A stretch of 64,000 nucleotides of DNA from JACJYC01 sp964558465 (GCA_964558465.1 CAZLEF010000015.1:1-64000); one strand, 5' to 3'; counted from the first letter of the stretch, positions 34,912-44,004 are shown. Notes: a model not told the origin generated them from the letters alone. Numbers and translations are program-made.

Positions 34912-36315
34912 CTATAATTGACCCAGGGATTTGCTCAAGGCGATCCGGGCGATATAACAATCGTAGAGCGCCTGGAAATAGGCGCCTTGGGCCCTTTGGA
35001 GTTCCGTGTCCGTTTGAATGAGTTCCAGACTGGACCCCAGGCCTGCTTCGTATTTCTTTTTGGTGGTTTCGAACACTTCACGGGCCAGGCCTGTATTTCT
35101 TTCCTGTACTTCGAGGTTGAGCAATGCGTTTCGCAGGGAATTCCTGGCGACATCCTGTTCCATGTCGATGGATCGTTTGATCTGAATGAGTTGGTTGTCC
35201 ACCTTCAGCAGTTTGAGTTTGGCTTGTCCCACCCTGTTTTTGCGCTGGAAGCCGTCAAAAATGGGCTGATTCACGCTCAGGCCGATGGTGCCGGTGGTGT
35301 ACCAGAACCAGGGACTGCCGCCCGGCGGAGCAAAATCCGGGTTGCGTTGCCCGGCTCTTTGCAACTGGTAGAAGGCGGCTACTGTGGGGAGGTAGGCAGT
35401 TTCCTGTCTTTTCAGGTCGAGTTCCTGCAATTTTCTGGCGGTATTCATCAGCGCGATTTCGCTTCGGATGTCGTAGTTGAAGGGGCCGGGATCGGTCAGC
35501 AGGAGGGCTTGCAGTTCCTGGGGTTCCAGCCTTTCGGTCAGGCGGATCTCGTCCTTCACCGGCAGGCCGATGGTATTTTTCAGGAGGTCCTCGCTGATGC
35601 GGATGGCGTTGGTCATCTGGTTAATGGCGGTTTGGGTGTTATTCCGGCTGACGGCGAGTTTGTCGATGTCCAGTTTTTCAACAAAGCCGCTTTTGAACAT
35701 CTGTTCCATTTCGGCGCTGAGCCGGTCCAGGCGCAGGGCGGTCTCTTCCATGATCCGTTTTTGTTCCTGCGCGATCAACACCGAGTAGTAAGCTTTTTGT
35801 ACGGCTTCCCGCAGGTTGTTTTCTGAGACCTTGAGGTTGTCGCGGCTGTACTGGAGCACCGTTTCCTTGGCTTTGAGGGCGATGAAGATATCCGGCTGGA
35901 AGAGCAACTGGTTGATGGTGAGGCCGAATTGAAAATTCAGGGGCGCTACGAAACTGACCGCTTGCGAACTGGTGGTGGCTTTATCCGTGGTAATGGGATT
36001 CCCGCTCTGATCCCTTACGCCTTCGTCCTCCAATACCTGGTAGATGGGGAAATTGGAGTTGGGAAACTGGATCTGGGGCAGGTTGGTGTAATAGGAGCCC
36101 TGGCCGGAAGCGGAAATTTGGGGATAGGTGGCGCCGGTTACCTCCTTGTTGTTGAGCGCCTGGATCTGTTCGTCGAGTCTCAGGTTTTTCAGTTCCTCTG
36201 CATTTTGCAAGGCCAGGTTGACGGCTTGTCCGAGGCTAAGCTCGTGCGAGGTCTGGCTGATAGCAAGCCGGGAGCAGGCCAGTGCAATGAGGGTGAAGAT
36301 CAAATTCAGTCTCAT
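34912..36315 (-). CDS. TolC-family outer-membrane efflux channel
   Basis: A 467-residue outer-membrane factor. The signal peptide MRLNLIFTLIALACSRLAISQ sets the start at ATG 36315 (a TTG four codons earlier is open but unlikely). The two internal repeats of TolC are visible: LSLGQAVNLALQNAEELKNLRLDEQIQ near the start, and later EIALMNTARKLQELDLKRQETAYLPTVAAF, with long amphipathic helices between beta segments. It leads the efflux operon (tolC-like, adaptor, pump). No regulator gene is adjacent. Confidence 0.93.
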   Translation of the reverse strand: MRLNLIFTLIALACSRLAISQTSHELSLGQAVNLALQNAEELKNLRLDEQIQALNNKEVTGATYPQISASGQGSYYTNLPQIQFPNSNFPIYQVLEDEGVRDQSGNPITTDKATTSSQAVSFVAPLNFQFGLTINQLLFQPDIFIALKAKETVLQYSRDNLKVSENNLREAVQKAYYSVLIAQEQKRIMEETALRLDRLSAEMEQMFKSGFVEKLDIDKLAVSRNNTQTAINQMTNAIRISEDLLKNTIGLPVKDEIRLTERLEPQELQALLLTDPGPFNYDIRSEIALMNTARKLQELDLKRQETAYLPTVAAFYQLQRAGQRNPDFAPPGGSPWFWYTTGTIGLSVNQPIFDGFQRKNRVGQAKLKLLKVDNQLIQIKRSIDMEQDVARNSLRNALLNLEVQERNTGLAREVFETTKKKYEAGLGSSLELIQTDTELQRAQGAYFQALYDCYIARIALSKSLGQL

Positions 36316-36845
36316 GGATGATTCCAATTGTTATGCGTTCAATAAATTCAGGGGTCTGTGTTGAAACCGGGGCGCGAAGTTAAAGAGATTCACGAATCCC
36401 GGCTCATAATGCCGGATATTTTGTGTTTGTGCAAGTCGCGACTTCGATTCGCCCAGTCCGCCCCTCACCAAGTCTCCCCCTCACCAAGTCTCCAAGTCAC
36501 CAAGTCTCCAACTCACCACCACAATCCGGATGCAAGGATAACCCGAAAACAGCCGGGAAGTTGCGTGAAATCGGCGAAATGTTCCGGTACTTCGACGATG
36601 TTCGCTGGAACGCCTGAGGAATTAGTGTTTTTTTAACACAAAGTTTGCATGAAGAGTTCCTGGAAGGGGAAATTTGGGCGGCAATCATCACTTTTTGGTT
36701 AAAAGGTGTTTTAAAATCGGCGGCCGCTGTAGAAACGGCAGCGCAGACGAGTTCAGGTGATAATTTAAGGTTATGGTTGATTTTAAAACACAAAAATAAT
36801 AATTATTTCTAAATTTAAAACTTTTTGTGGATTAATTTAGATAAA
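36316..36845. other. Gene-free interval with octamer array
   Basis: I see no convincing gene here. CACCAAGTCTCC-type octamer words lie at about 36464-36523, immediately upstream of the tolC-like gene's leader. The rest is AT-rich with many A/T runs. Two short open frames (plus 36358-36636, minus 36497-36793) are translations of the array and its flank. Confidence 0.75.
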
Positions 36846-36885
36846 AAAATTTGGGATCAGGCGATAACTTGGGGTTATCGCCTGA
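36846..36885 (-). terminator. Terminator downstream of the minus-strand gene at 36978
   Basis: TCAGGCGATAAC (36857-36868) and GTTATCGCCTGA (36874-36885) form a perfect 12-bp stem with a 5-nt loop. On the minus strand the stem is followed by CCCAAATTTTTTTAT, an adequate U-run. Confidence 0.8.
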
Positions 36886-36917
36886 TTTGAGGGTTGGGCT
36901 TTCCGCGTCGGGGATAA

Positions 36918-36948
36918 CTTAGGAGGCTGCTTGAAGTAGCCGCCTAAG
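36918..36948. repeat. Small hairpin element, copy 2
   Basis: CTTAGGAGGCTGCTT (36918-36932) pairs with AAGTAGCCGCCTAAG (36934-36948) with two mismatches. It has the same design as the hairpin at 5947-5977 and the same position, just 3' of a minus-strand gene. Confidence 0.7.
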
Positions 36949-36977
36949 CGGAGTTGACCGCAATTGCCATCCCCGGT

Positions 36978-37682
36978 TCAATGCCGGCGCCCCTCCAGCG
37001 CCGCCCCCCTGATACGCCCCCCCGACAACTCATAAGGTATCCGCACCGGTTTCGCGCCTTTGGGCGCAGCCATCTGCCGGACGCCCTTGACCAGCCCGAT
37101 ACCCGGCGCAAACCACATTTTTTCGGTGTATTCCTGCAAGGTGACGGTCCCTTTTTCGAGTTTGAAATGCAGGGTCAGCGTGAGGCATTCCTCAAAATTG
37201 CGGAAGGGCATATGGGCGGAATCAATGCCTTCCACCGTCATTTGAACGCTGACCTTGCCCTGCCCGGTCTTTTGTGCGTTTTTCAGCAAACTGCAGGTTT
37301 CCTTTACCTCAATGGTCTGCCCCTGTTCAACCGTTCCGGGCAGGACCGTCATCGGGTGATCCAACAGGACCTCCGTTCCATCGGCCAAACGGATCAGGTA
37401 CCATTCCCAGCCCCGTGCTGTGAAAGATTCGAGGCGGAAGGCGCCGTTGGAGTCGGCCGTTTTGAGCACGGTTTGGCCGCGGAAATCGTGATCGGTATAA
37501 ACGCAGACCCGCGGCGGTCCATCCGGCGTATTCAGAAGTTGATAGATCAGGGTGTCGCCGGCATGGTTGGGGAGGTAAGAGGCGGTTTGTCCATAAGATT
37601 CCTTTGGAAGGACGGACAGGGCGCCGGTGAGCAGGAGTATAAAGAGACTAAAGAGTGCTCGGGATTTTTTTGGATAATGCAT
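36978..37682 (-). CDS. Secreted DUF3108-like protein
   Basis: A 234-residue exported protein. The signal peptide follows KKSRALFSLFILLLTGALSVLPKESYGQ. The body resembles the DUF3108 beta-rich fold (GDTLIYQLLN, FTARGWEWYLIRLADGTEVLLDHPMTVLPGTVEQGQTIEV, LEKGTVTLQEYTEKMWFAPGIGLVKGV), with a final segment like the 'apparent molecular lipid-binding' shells of that family. The role is unknown; envelope location is likely. The start is ATG 37682; 11 extra residues upstream lack features. Confidence 0.65.
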   Translation of the reverse strand: MHYPKKSRALFSLFILLLTGALSVLPKESYGQTASYLPNHAGDTLIYQLLNTPDGPPRVCVYTDHDFRGQTVLKTADSNGAFRLESFTARGWEWYLIRLADGTEVLLDHPMTVLPGTVEQGQTIEVKETCSLLKNAQKTGQGKVSVQMTVEGIDSAHMPFRNFEECLTLTLHFKLEKGTVTLQEYTEKMWFAPGIGLVKGVRQMAAPKGAKPVRIPYELSGGRIRGAALEGRRH

Positions 37683-37789
37683 TTGGTTGTTTTTGAGGAT
37701 GCGCCCTAGTGCCAAAGGCCATAAGTTCCATTACAGGCCAAACTATTGAAAATCAGTAGATAAAGTGAAAAAAAGCGTTAAATTAATTC

Positions 37790-37920
37790 GGTCTGGTCGC
37801 ACTAGCCGCCTGAGCGGGGAGGAGGGTTTATTGTGGTTCATTGTTATTGGGGTAACGGCAGCATAACAATAATAAACCATCCCAAACCATCCCAAACCAC
37901 CCCAAACAAAAAAAAATCAG
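37790..37920. repeat. Decamer array (AACCATCCCA / AACCACCCCA)
   Basis: TTATTGTGGTTCATTG on the left and AATAATAAACCATCCCAAACC on the right are partly complementary. Three AACCATCCCA/AACCACCCCA decamers follow and end in an A-run just before the FKBP gene's stop. Confidence 0.85.
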
Positions 37921-37956
37921 ACTTCGCAACCAAAGAACGAAGCCTGTTCCGGAATA

Positions 37957-38409
37957 TTATTCGAACGTAACCAATTCGATATCAAAAGCCAATACCGTAT
38001 CGGGTGGTATCGGCCCGGAACCGTAAGGCCCGTAGGCCAGGGCGGAAGGAATGAAAAAGGTTCCTTTTCCGCCTTTGCCCAGGAGCGGGATGCAGATCTG
38101 CCAGCCCTGGATCAATCCCGACAGGTTAAAGGTCGCCGTTGCGGCGCCGGTGGTCTGATCAAAGACCGTTCCGTTCAGGAAATAACCCTTGTACTTTACG
38201 GTCACTTTCGAAGAAAGCACCGGATGCTGGTCGTTGCCCGGAACGGAAATAATATGGTAAATGCCGGATTCGTGGCGCACGGCGGTCAGGCTGTTGGCGG
38301 CAAGGTGCTGAATGATGGTATCCTCGTCTACCTTAGCCTGGTCAACATCCTTTTTGCAGGCGCCGAATAATAAACCGAATGTCAAAGCGATGAACAGAAC
38401 GCGATTCAT
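37957..38409 (-). CDS. FKBP-type peptidyl-prolyl isomerase lipoprotein
   Basis: A 150-residue lipoprotein: MNRVLFIALTFGLLFGACKK gives a lipobox with Cys18. The C-terminal part is an FKBP domain (VTVKYKGYFLNGTVFDQTT, LIQGWQICIPLLGKGGKGTFFIPSALAYGPYG, IPPDTVLAFDIELVTF), which catalyses cis-trans isomerisation of prolyl bonds and helps fold envelope proteins. Active-site aromatics (Y, F, W, Y) are present. The longer upstream frame is not needed; a promoter box lies at 38433-38440. Confidence 0.93.
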   Translation of the reverse strand: MNRVLFIALTFGLLFGACKKDVDQAKVDEDTIIQHLAANSLTAVRHESGIYHIISVPGNDQHPVLSSKVTVKYKGYFLNGTVFDQTTGAATATFNLSGLIQGWQICIPLLGKGGKGTFFIPSALAYGPYGSGPIPPDTVLAFDIELVTFE

Positions 38410-38432
38410 GTCTTTTGTTTTTTTTTGAACCG

Positions 38433-38440
38433 CAAATATA
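38433..38440 (-). promoter_or_regulatory. Candidate -7 box of the FKBP gene
   Basis: On the minus strand TATATTTG is an exact TAnnTTTG box 23 nt upstream of the ATG. A TTTG occurs 25 nt further upstream, slightly beyond the usual spacing. Confidence 0.55.
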
Positions 38441-38479
38441 CGCCGTCCGCCCGAATCGTATCCGCCAAATTTATTTGGC

Positions 38480-38805
38480 CGGATCCCGCGAGCGGAGCGA
38501 GCGGGTGATCCGACTTCGCCGAGGCTTGGTCGGACGGAGGAGGGTGATGCTTCGACTACGCTCAGCATGAAGGTGTGCTTCGGCCTCCGGACGACGAAGT
38601 CACCTATGACTGACGGAGTCGGTTGCGCTCAGCATGAAGTCCTGCTCATAAATTTCGTATTTTTACCCGCCGGCGCCGTTTGCCGTTGGCGGCTTCCTCA
38701 TCCGGAGGTCCTGTCGGAACGATTGGACGCTTTTAAATTTTGCATTTTGCATTTTGCATTTTGCATTTCACATTTCGCATTTCACATTTCACATTTCACA
38801 ACCGG
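38480..38805. repeat. Hairpins and heptamer array upstream of the glycosidase gene
   Basis: The 400-nt gap holds a GGATCCCGC/GCGGGTGATCC hairpin (about 38482-38512), then a CTTCGACTACGCTCAGCATGA element (from about 38551) and a diverged second copy near 38615-38640. From about 38737 to 38800 it holds CATTTTG and CATTTCA heptamers, which stop about 12 nt before the start codon at 38813. Confidence 0.85.
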
Positions 38806-38812
38806 ATTTTAA

Positions 38813-40276
38813 ATGAGAAATCTTGTTTGCTGTTTTTTTACCATTTGCGCCCTGCCCGCAACCCTTTCCGCCCAGCCCCTGCAGCTTTTGCCGGAAAACC
38901 GGCACTATTTTTCCTTCGCCGGAAAACCGCTGGCGATCGTCGGTTCCGGCGAACATTACGGGGCGGTGATGAACCTGGATTTTGATTATACACGCTACCT
39001 GGAAACCCTGAAAAAGGACGGCCTGAATCATACCCGCCTGTTCACCGGGGCCTATTACGAAAAACCGGGGGCTTTTGGCATTGAACGCAACACGATGGCG
39101 CCTGCGGAAGACAAACTGATCCTGCCCTGGAAAAGATCCGGCGACAAGTACGATCTGGAGGCCTGGAACGAGGATTTTTTTGCCCGTCTCCGCGATTTTA
39201 TGGAAAAAGCCGGGAGGTTCAACGTCCTGGTTGAGGTCACGCTGTTTTCGGCCTATTACGGCGCTGGCTGGGCTTACCACCCCTTCAACGGCGCCAATAA
39301 CGTCAACGGTACACCCGCCGGCCTGGCGGCCCACCTCGCCAACAGCCTGGAAAACGGGTCGATCCTCCGGTACCAGGAAGCCTATGTGCGCAAATTGGTC
39401 CGGGAACTCAACGGATTTGACCATTTTTATTTTGAGATCCAGAACGAACCCTGGGCCGAGGGCAATGAAAATGTGTTGACCTGGTATGATTACCTTTCCA
39501 GGGATGAACTTAAAAACCCGGGCAACGGCTGGAAAACCTCGCTGGAAGTCCCCTCCGACCGCTCCCGGTCCTGGCACAAGGCCGTCTCTTCCTGGATCGT
39601 TTCGGAAGAAAAAGGGCTGCCCAAAAAACACCTCATATCCCATAATATCGCCAATTTCAAACAGCCGGCGTTTGTGTCGGACCCCTATATTTCCATTTAC
39701 AATTTCCACTACGCCCTGCCGGAAGCCGTGGGGATGAACTACCGCATCGGCAAGGTCGTCGGCTGCAACGAAACGGGTTTTGCCGGCAAAAGCGACGATA
39801 CCTACCGGCGGCAGGCCTGGCGGTTCATGATGGCCGGCGGCGGGTTGTTCAGCCACCTGGATTATTCTTTTTCGGCCGGCCGGGAAGACGGAACGGACGT
39901 GGAAAACAACGCGCCCGGCGGCGGAAGTCCGGCCCTGCGCCGGCAATTCCGGGTCCTGAAAGATTTCCTGAACGGTTTGGATCTGGCTACCCTGAAAGCG
40001 GACGATGTTTTCCTGGGCCATGTCGAAGGGGCGTTTGCTTACGCTATGCAAGACGCCAAAAACCGGGTGGTTTACCTCGAACCCCTGTTGGCCAGACCGG
40101 TGGAGGTCAACCTCGTCCTTCCAAAGGGGAAATACCGGGTAGAATGGCTGGATGTGCTGACGGGGAATACCCTGAAGACGGAAGAGATCCGGGTGAAAAC
40201 GCCGGGAACGCGGCTGGAAAGCCCGGCGGGAGGTGGGGAGATGGTGTTGGTGGTGGGGAAGGGGCAAGGTCGTTAA
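38813..40276 (+). CDS. Secreted glycoside hydrolase-like protein (clan GH-A type)
   Basis: A 487-residue exported protein. The signal peptide MRNLVCCFFTICALPATLSAQ is clear. A TIM-barrel glycosidase pattern follows: DYTRYLETLKKDGLNHTRLF near the start, the acid/base motif FEIQNEPWAEG (Glu212), and a second carboxylate in VVGCNETGFAG (Glu320), the spacing expected for GH5-like retaining enzymes. The last about 90 residues look like a small beta-sandwich (VNLVLPKGKYRVEWLDVLTGNTLKTEEI). Substrate is not identifiable. It has no SusC/SusD partner here, so it is not part of a polysaccharide-utilisation locus. Confidence 0.8.
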   Translation: MRNLVCCFFTICALPATLSAQPLQLLPENRHYFSFAGKPLAIVGSGEHYGAVMNLDFDYTRYLETLKKDGLNHTRLFTGAYYEKPGAFGIERNTMAPAEDKLILPWKRSGDKYDLEAWNEDFFARLRDFMEKAGRFNVLVEVTLFSAYYGAGWAYHPFNGANNVNGTPAGLAAHLANSLENGSILRYQEAYVRKLVRELNGFDHFYFEIQNEPWAEGNENVLTWYDYLSRDELKNPGNGWKTSLEVPSDRSRSWHKAVSSWIVSEEKGLPKKHLISHNIANFKQPAFVSDPYISIYNFHYALPEAVGMNYRIGKVVGCNETGFAGKSDDTYRRQAWRFMMAGGGLFSHLDYSFSAGREDGTDVENNAPGGGSPALRRQFRVLKDFLNGLDLATLKADDVFLGHVEGAFAYAMQDAKNRVVYLEPLLARPVEVNLVLPKGKYRVEWLDVLTGNTLKTEEIRVKTPGTRLESPAGGGEMVLVVGKGQGR

Positions 40277-40316
40277 ATTAAGGCTGACTGCCACTTTTAA
40301 ATTTTAAAGTTTGCAT

Positions 40317-40385
40317 TTTACATTTTACATTTAAAAAACTGATTTGTAATTCAAAATGTAAAATTATAAATGTAAAATGTAAAAG
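40317..40385. terminator. Bidirectional hairpin made of CATTTTA words
   Basis: TTTTACATTTTACATTTA (40317-40334) pairs perfectly over 18 bp with the arm at 40368-40385, across a 33-nt loop. It lies between the convergent glycosidase and ATPase genes and is built from the same heptamer as the array upstream of the glycosidase. Confidence 0.75.
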
Positions 40386-40389
40386 CCGG

Positions 40390-41556
40390 TTATAAATATT
40401 TGGGTAAATGGTTTTCTAAAAAGGTCATCAGGCTGGTAACGGTCAGGTTTTCTTTAGGGGAGTACTCCTTTATCTCCGGAACGATGATGTAATTGTCGGT
40501 TGTACCGAGGTCTTCCGTTGCAATATAAAAGCCTTTACCCGGGACCGGAGCCGATGAAAATTTGACTTCAATGCTGACGATGGGTTGATTGCCGCGGGTT
40601 AAAACCAGATCACATTCAGAACCCTGGTAGGTTCGGTAGAAATAATAATTGAGGCGGTTTCCTGCTATACTTTTTATTTGTGCTATTACGTAACCTTCCC
40701 ATGATGCGCCCAAGTGCGCAGACCCGAGGAGATCGTCAATTTTCCTGAAATCCAGCCAGGTATGCAGCAGGCCGCTATCTTGTTGAAAGATTTTAGGTGA
40801 TTTTATCACTCTTTTACTCACGTTGGAAAACCAAGGCTCCAGAACGGTTACCAGAAAAGCGTTTTCCAAAAAAGAAAGGTAATTCTTGACCGTATGTCCG
40901 CTTACACCGAGCGAACGGGCAAATTTTTCAGCAAGCCAAACGCCCCCGTTTTCACCTGCAAGCATTTGCCAAAACCTGCGGACAATCATCGGGTCGGCAT
41001 TCAACCCCAAACCGGGCAAGTCTCTTTCCAAATACGACCGGATAAAATTTCGCCGCCATTCAAAACTGAATTCATCGGTTGGCGCAAGCACCGAATTTGG
41101 AAATCCACCCCTTAACCAATGTGTTTTCCAATCCGCTTCCGGACGGACTTCCGGTAAATTAAAGGGATTTAGTTCAATATAAGCAATCCGGCCAGCGAGT
41201 GATTCTGAACTTTGCCGCAGCAATTCAGGCGAGGCAGACCCCAGCAAAATGAACCTGCCAGGGCGGCGGTTTTCATCAATTATCCCGCGGAGCAGGCGAA
41301 AAATTTCCGGCATCTGTTGGACTTCGTCCAGGACAATACATCGATCGCTGTTTTCTGTGAAATAAAAATAAGGGTCGGCAGAAAGTTTGGCCCTGTCACG
41401 GTCATCTTCCAGGTCAAGATAAACAAAGTTTTTGTCCAAAACCTTGACCAAAGTTGTCTTTCCGACTTGCCTGGGGCCTACAATTCCAACCGCCGGGAAA
41501 AATTTAAGCAACTCCAGTACTTTGGATTCGATCGTTCGGCTAATGTATTTTACCAT
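40390..41556 (-). CDS. AAA-type ATPase with DUF4143 domain
   Basis: A 388-residue P-loop ATPase. Walker A is GIVGPRQVGKTTLVK, Walker B is CIVLDEVQQMP, and sensor residues lie in FILLGSAS. The C-terminal half matches DUF4143 (winged-helix then PD-(D/E)XK-like: SIAGNRLNYYFYRTYQGSECDLVLTRGNQPIVSIEVKFSS, with E-x-K in IEVKF). These genes are common, often single, laterally mobile genes of unclear role. The start codon lies inside an inverted repeat (41551-41591), suggesting autoregulation or translational control. Confidence 0.9.
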   Translation of the reverse strand: MVKYISRTIESKVLELLKFFPAVGIVGPRQVGKTTLVKVLDKNFVYLDLEDDRDRAKLSADPYFYFTENSDRCIVLDEVQQMPEIFRLLRGIIDENRRPGRFILLGSASPELLRQSSESLAGRIAYIELNPFNLPEVRPEADWKTHWLRGGFPNSVLAPTDEFSFEWRRNFIRSYLERDLPGLGLNADPMIVRRFWQMLAGENGGVWLAEKFARSLGVSGHTVKNYLSFLENAFLVTVLEPWFSNVSKRVIKSPKIFQQDSGLLHTWLDFRKIDDLLGSAHLGASWEGYVIAQIKSIAGNRLNYYFYRTYQGSECDLVLTRGNQPIVSIEVKFSSAPVPGKGFYIATEDLGTTDNYIIVPEIKEYSPKENLTVTSLMTFLENHLPKYL

Positions 41557-41591
41557 GAATTTTTGAATTTATACTTCAAATTTTCATGGTA
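41551..41591. promoter_or_regulatory. Inverted repeat across the start codon of the DUF4143 ATPase
   Basis: TACCATGAATTTTTGAA (41551-41567) and TTCAAATTTTCATGGTA (41575-41591) match at 15 of 17 positions. The ATG of the ATPase gene (41556-41554, minus strand) lies in the left arm. It could be an operator, or an RNA hairpin that hides the start codon. Confidence 0.55.
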
Positions 41592-41600
41592 AAGATAGCA

Positions 41601-42716
41601 TTAATTTTCTTTTGAACTGGAAAAATAAAAGCCCAGTTCCCGTTTGATCTCAGCCGGCAATTCGGGCAATTCCGACCGGGGGATCAGCAGGGTGGAAATG
41701 TTGTGCAGGTCGGTGAAAATATGGTGTTTCACGGCGGTGGCGTGCAGGTAATCGTGGCCTGAGGAGCCGCCCGTCCCGGTTTTCCGGCCCAACATCCGCA
41801 GCACCATTTGTGAATGCCGGTACCGCCAGGTGGTCAGCAGTTCGTCGATGTCGACGATGCAGATCAGAAAGCGGTAGGGCAACTGCAACAAGGGTTCCTC
41901 ATTGTACAGGTTGATCATCAGGGCGGCCAGGGTAGCTTTGTAGCTCAACCTTTGTTTGCCTTCCGCCATCATTTTCCGGTGGACCTCCGGGTCGAGTATC
42001 GATTCAAAATAGGTGTCCGTACTGCCCATCATGCGCAGCCGCATGGCTTTTTCTTTGTCGCTCAGATAGTCGGATGCCCTGATGGCTTCGGCTTCTTTGG
42101 CTACCATCCTTTCCACCGATCTGCGGTAGTGCTCCAGGAATTTGAAATCGCCAAACCGCAAAAAAGGCGTCCGTTCCAGCCAGTCTTCCACCACATCGAA
42201 CAAGCTACCCCGTTCGACAATGGCTTTGAGTTCCTGCTGTTCCTCTCCGGAGAAAAAAGCGGCGTAATGATGGCCGCCATAGGTCATCCGTTCGTCTTCC
42301 GGCAGACCCAGCAGGTTTTCAATTTTGCGGAACTGGAAGCTCTGAAACCCGGAGGCCGGGAAGAGGTAATTCCGGAAATCCAGAAAATCCAGCGGCGTCA
42401 TGGTCTCCATGATGCGGATATGTTCCACCAGCAGTTTAAAAATTTCGATCACGCGGTTGAGGCGGGCCACCGATATTCCGATGTTCCTTTCATCCACCTC
42501 GTCCCGGCTGAACATGGCCATTACCGATTCCAGTTCATGGATGACCTGCTTGAACCAAAGTTCATAACTCTGGTGGACGATGATGAACAGCATCTCGTCG
42601 TGCGCAGCCTTCTCTCCCATTTCCGAGCTTCTCAGATGCTGCGCATTCAGGATCTTTTCCAGGCCCAGGTAATTTTTATAATGTACCGTACTGTACTTTT
42701 TGGTTTCTTCTTTCAT
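41601..42716 (-). CDS. kynA: Tryptophan 2,3-dioxygenase family protein
   Basis: A 371-residue heme dioxygenase that opens the indole ring of tryptophan to give N-formylkynurenine. The N-terminal block YKNYLGLEKILNAQHLRSSE and then DEMLFIIVHQSYELWFKQ contain the substrate-binding His. WRYRHSQMVLRMLGRKTGTGGSSG carries the likely axial heme His and the GTGGSSG loop. The similarity pattern is closer to animal TDO than to short bacterial forms. ATG 42716 is preferred to TTG 42758. A perfect 9-bp inverted repeat lies immediately upstream. No other kynurenine-pathway genes are nearby. Confidence 0.92.
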   Translation of the reverse strand: MKEETKKYSTVHYKNYLGLEKILNAQHLRSSEMGEKAAHDEMLFIIVHQSYELWFKQVIHELESVMAMFSRDEVDERNIGISVARLNRVIEIFKLLVEHIRIMETMTPLDFLDFRNYLFPASGFQSFQFRKIENLLGLPEDERMTYGGHHYAAFFSGEEQQELKAIVERGSLFDVVEDWLERTPFLRFGDFKFLEHYRRSVERMVAKEAEAIRASDYLSDKEKAMRLRMMGSTDTYFESILDPEVHRKMMAEGKQRLSYKATLAALMINLYNEEPLLQLPYRFLICIVDIDELLTTWRYRHSQMVLRMLGRKTGTGGSSGHDYLHATAVKHHIFTDLHNISTLLIPRSELPELPAEIKRELGFYFSSSKEN

Positions 42717-42720
42717 GGTC

Positions 42721-42750
42721 AGGAGATTTAAACGCCGGTTCAAATCTCCT
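42721..42750. promoter_or_regulatory. Inverted repeat immediately upstream of kynA
   Basis: AGGAGATTT (42721-42729) and AAATCTCCT (42742-42750) form a perfect 9-bp inverted repeat with 12-nt spacer, ending 5 nt before the kynA ATG. It is a candidate operator or leader hairpin. Confidence 0.5.
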
Positions 42751-42852
42751 AATTTCAATCATATCGCGGGTTGATCCGGGTCATTTTTTTTCGTGACCCA
42801 TAAGCTGAACTTTGCAGGGTACAATTATTCATCATCAAAATCCCATCGTCAA

Positions 42853-43998
42853 ATGAGATCGATTCAAACTTTCATTCCCAATCCCCGGAATACGGAAGTC
42901 CACCGGATTTATGTTCAGGCGGAACCCGTCAAGGCCTGGGAAGCGGCCAGGCATTTCGATGCATCGGAAATCCCCTGGGTCAAACTGCTGTTCGATATTC
43001 GTACGTTGCCGGATCTGTTTACGGGCAAAAAGAAGGAAAAGGACGCTGGCGGCATTGGCGTTGACGAGGTGACCAAAAGCGGAACCGGCTTCATGATCCT
43101 GAACGAAATTCCGGGCAAGGAGGTGGTCGTCGGGTCTATCGGGCAATTCTGGCATTTGAATATTCCTTTTGCAGAAGTAACCCCGGAGGGATTCGCCCAA
43201 TTCAACAAAGTGGGGTGGGGAAAACTGGCATGGGCAATTTCCGTTGAACCCTATCTGGACGGCAGCACCATATGCCTCGAATTGCGTACGACCGCCACCG
43301 ATGAACGGAGCTGGAAAAAATTGAACGCCTATTACCAGTTCATCGGCATCGGGTCCAGGCTCATCCGCAGTTCGGCCATGTCGCACCTTGAATCCGAACT
43401 GGGCAAAATGAAATTACCCGATGAAGACGATCTATCCCTGCCAGGCGATGAGATCATCCCCAACGCCGGCCATGCCATGACCCACCAGGTGGTGGTGGAG
43501 GCGCCGGTTCCGATGGTCTGGCGTTACCTCATGCAACTGGGCTGCGACCGTGCCGGGTGGTACAGTATAGACCTCCTGGATCACGGCGGATTGCCGAGCG
43601 TCGATTATGTGGTGGAGGAATGGACCGACCGGAAAGCTGGAGACCACCTTGCGGCTACACCTGCCCAGGACAGTTTTTTCGAAGTTTATCACGTAAAAAC
43701 CAACCATCACTTTGTCATCGGCGGGGAATCCGAAAAGATGTTCGGTGTGATCAAGCCCTTCAAAATGACCTGGGCGTTTGTGCTGGAGCCGATCGGGGAA
43801 GATGCGACCCGGCTCGTCGTGCGGGCTAAAATGAAAGCTGCGCCCAAATGGGCCGAATGGCTGGCCGGCAGCGTATTTTACCCGCCTTTGCACGGCCTGA
43901 TGACCGGCGTTCAGTTGCGGACAATCAAAAATATCGCCGAACGGGATGCCCGGATGCGGACGCTGGAAGCAGTGGATGCGCTGGAGCTGATGAGATGA
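42853..43998 (+). CDS. Two-domain SRPBCC/polyketide-cyclase-like protein
   Basis: A 381-residue protein with two ligand-binding cups. The N-terminal domain (about 15-185) contains WVKLLFDIRTLPDLF, GQFWHLNIPFAEVTPEGFAQFNKVGWGKLAWAISVEP and a final helix FIGIGSRLIRSSAMSHL, the order of DUF2867-like SRPBCC domains. The C-terminal domain (about 205-370) starts HQVVVEAPVPMVWRYLMQLGCDRAGWYSIDLLD and ends in a long helix, again SRPBCC. It probably binds a hydrophobic small molecule; function unknown. ATG 42853 is used; an in-frame GTG at 42793 would add 20 featureless residues. It is divergent from kynA. Confidence 0.75.
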   Translation: MRSIQTFIPNPRNTEVHRIYVQAEPVKAWEAARHFDASEIPWVKLLFDIRTLPDLFTGKKKEKDAGGIGVDEVTKSGTGFMILNEIPGKEVVVGSIGQFWHLNIPFAEVTPEGFAQFNKVGWGKLAWAISVEPYLDGSTICLELRTTATDERSWKKLNAYYQFIGIGSRLIRSSAMSHLESELGKMKLPDEDDLSLPGDEIIPNAGHAMTHQVVVEAPVPMVWRYLMQLGCDRAGWYSIDLLDHGGLPSVDYVVEEWTDRKAGDHLAATPAQDSFFEVYHVKTNHHFVIGGESEKMFGVIKPFKMTWAFVLEPIGEDATRLVVRAKMKAAPKWAEWLAGSVFYPPLHGLMTGVQLRTIKNIAERDARMRTLEAVDALELMR

Positions 43999-44004
43999 CT
44001 TTTT

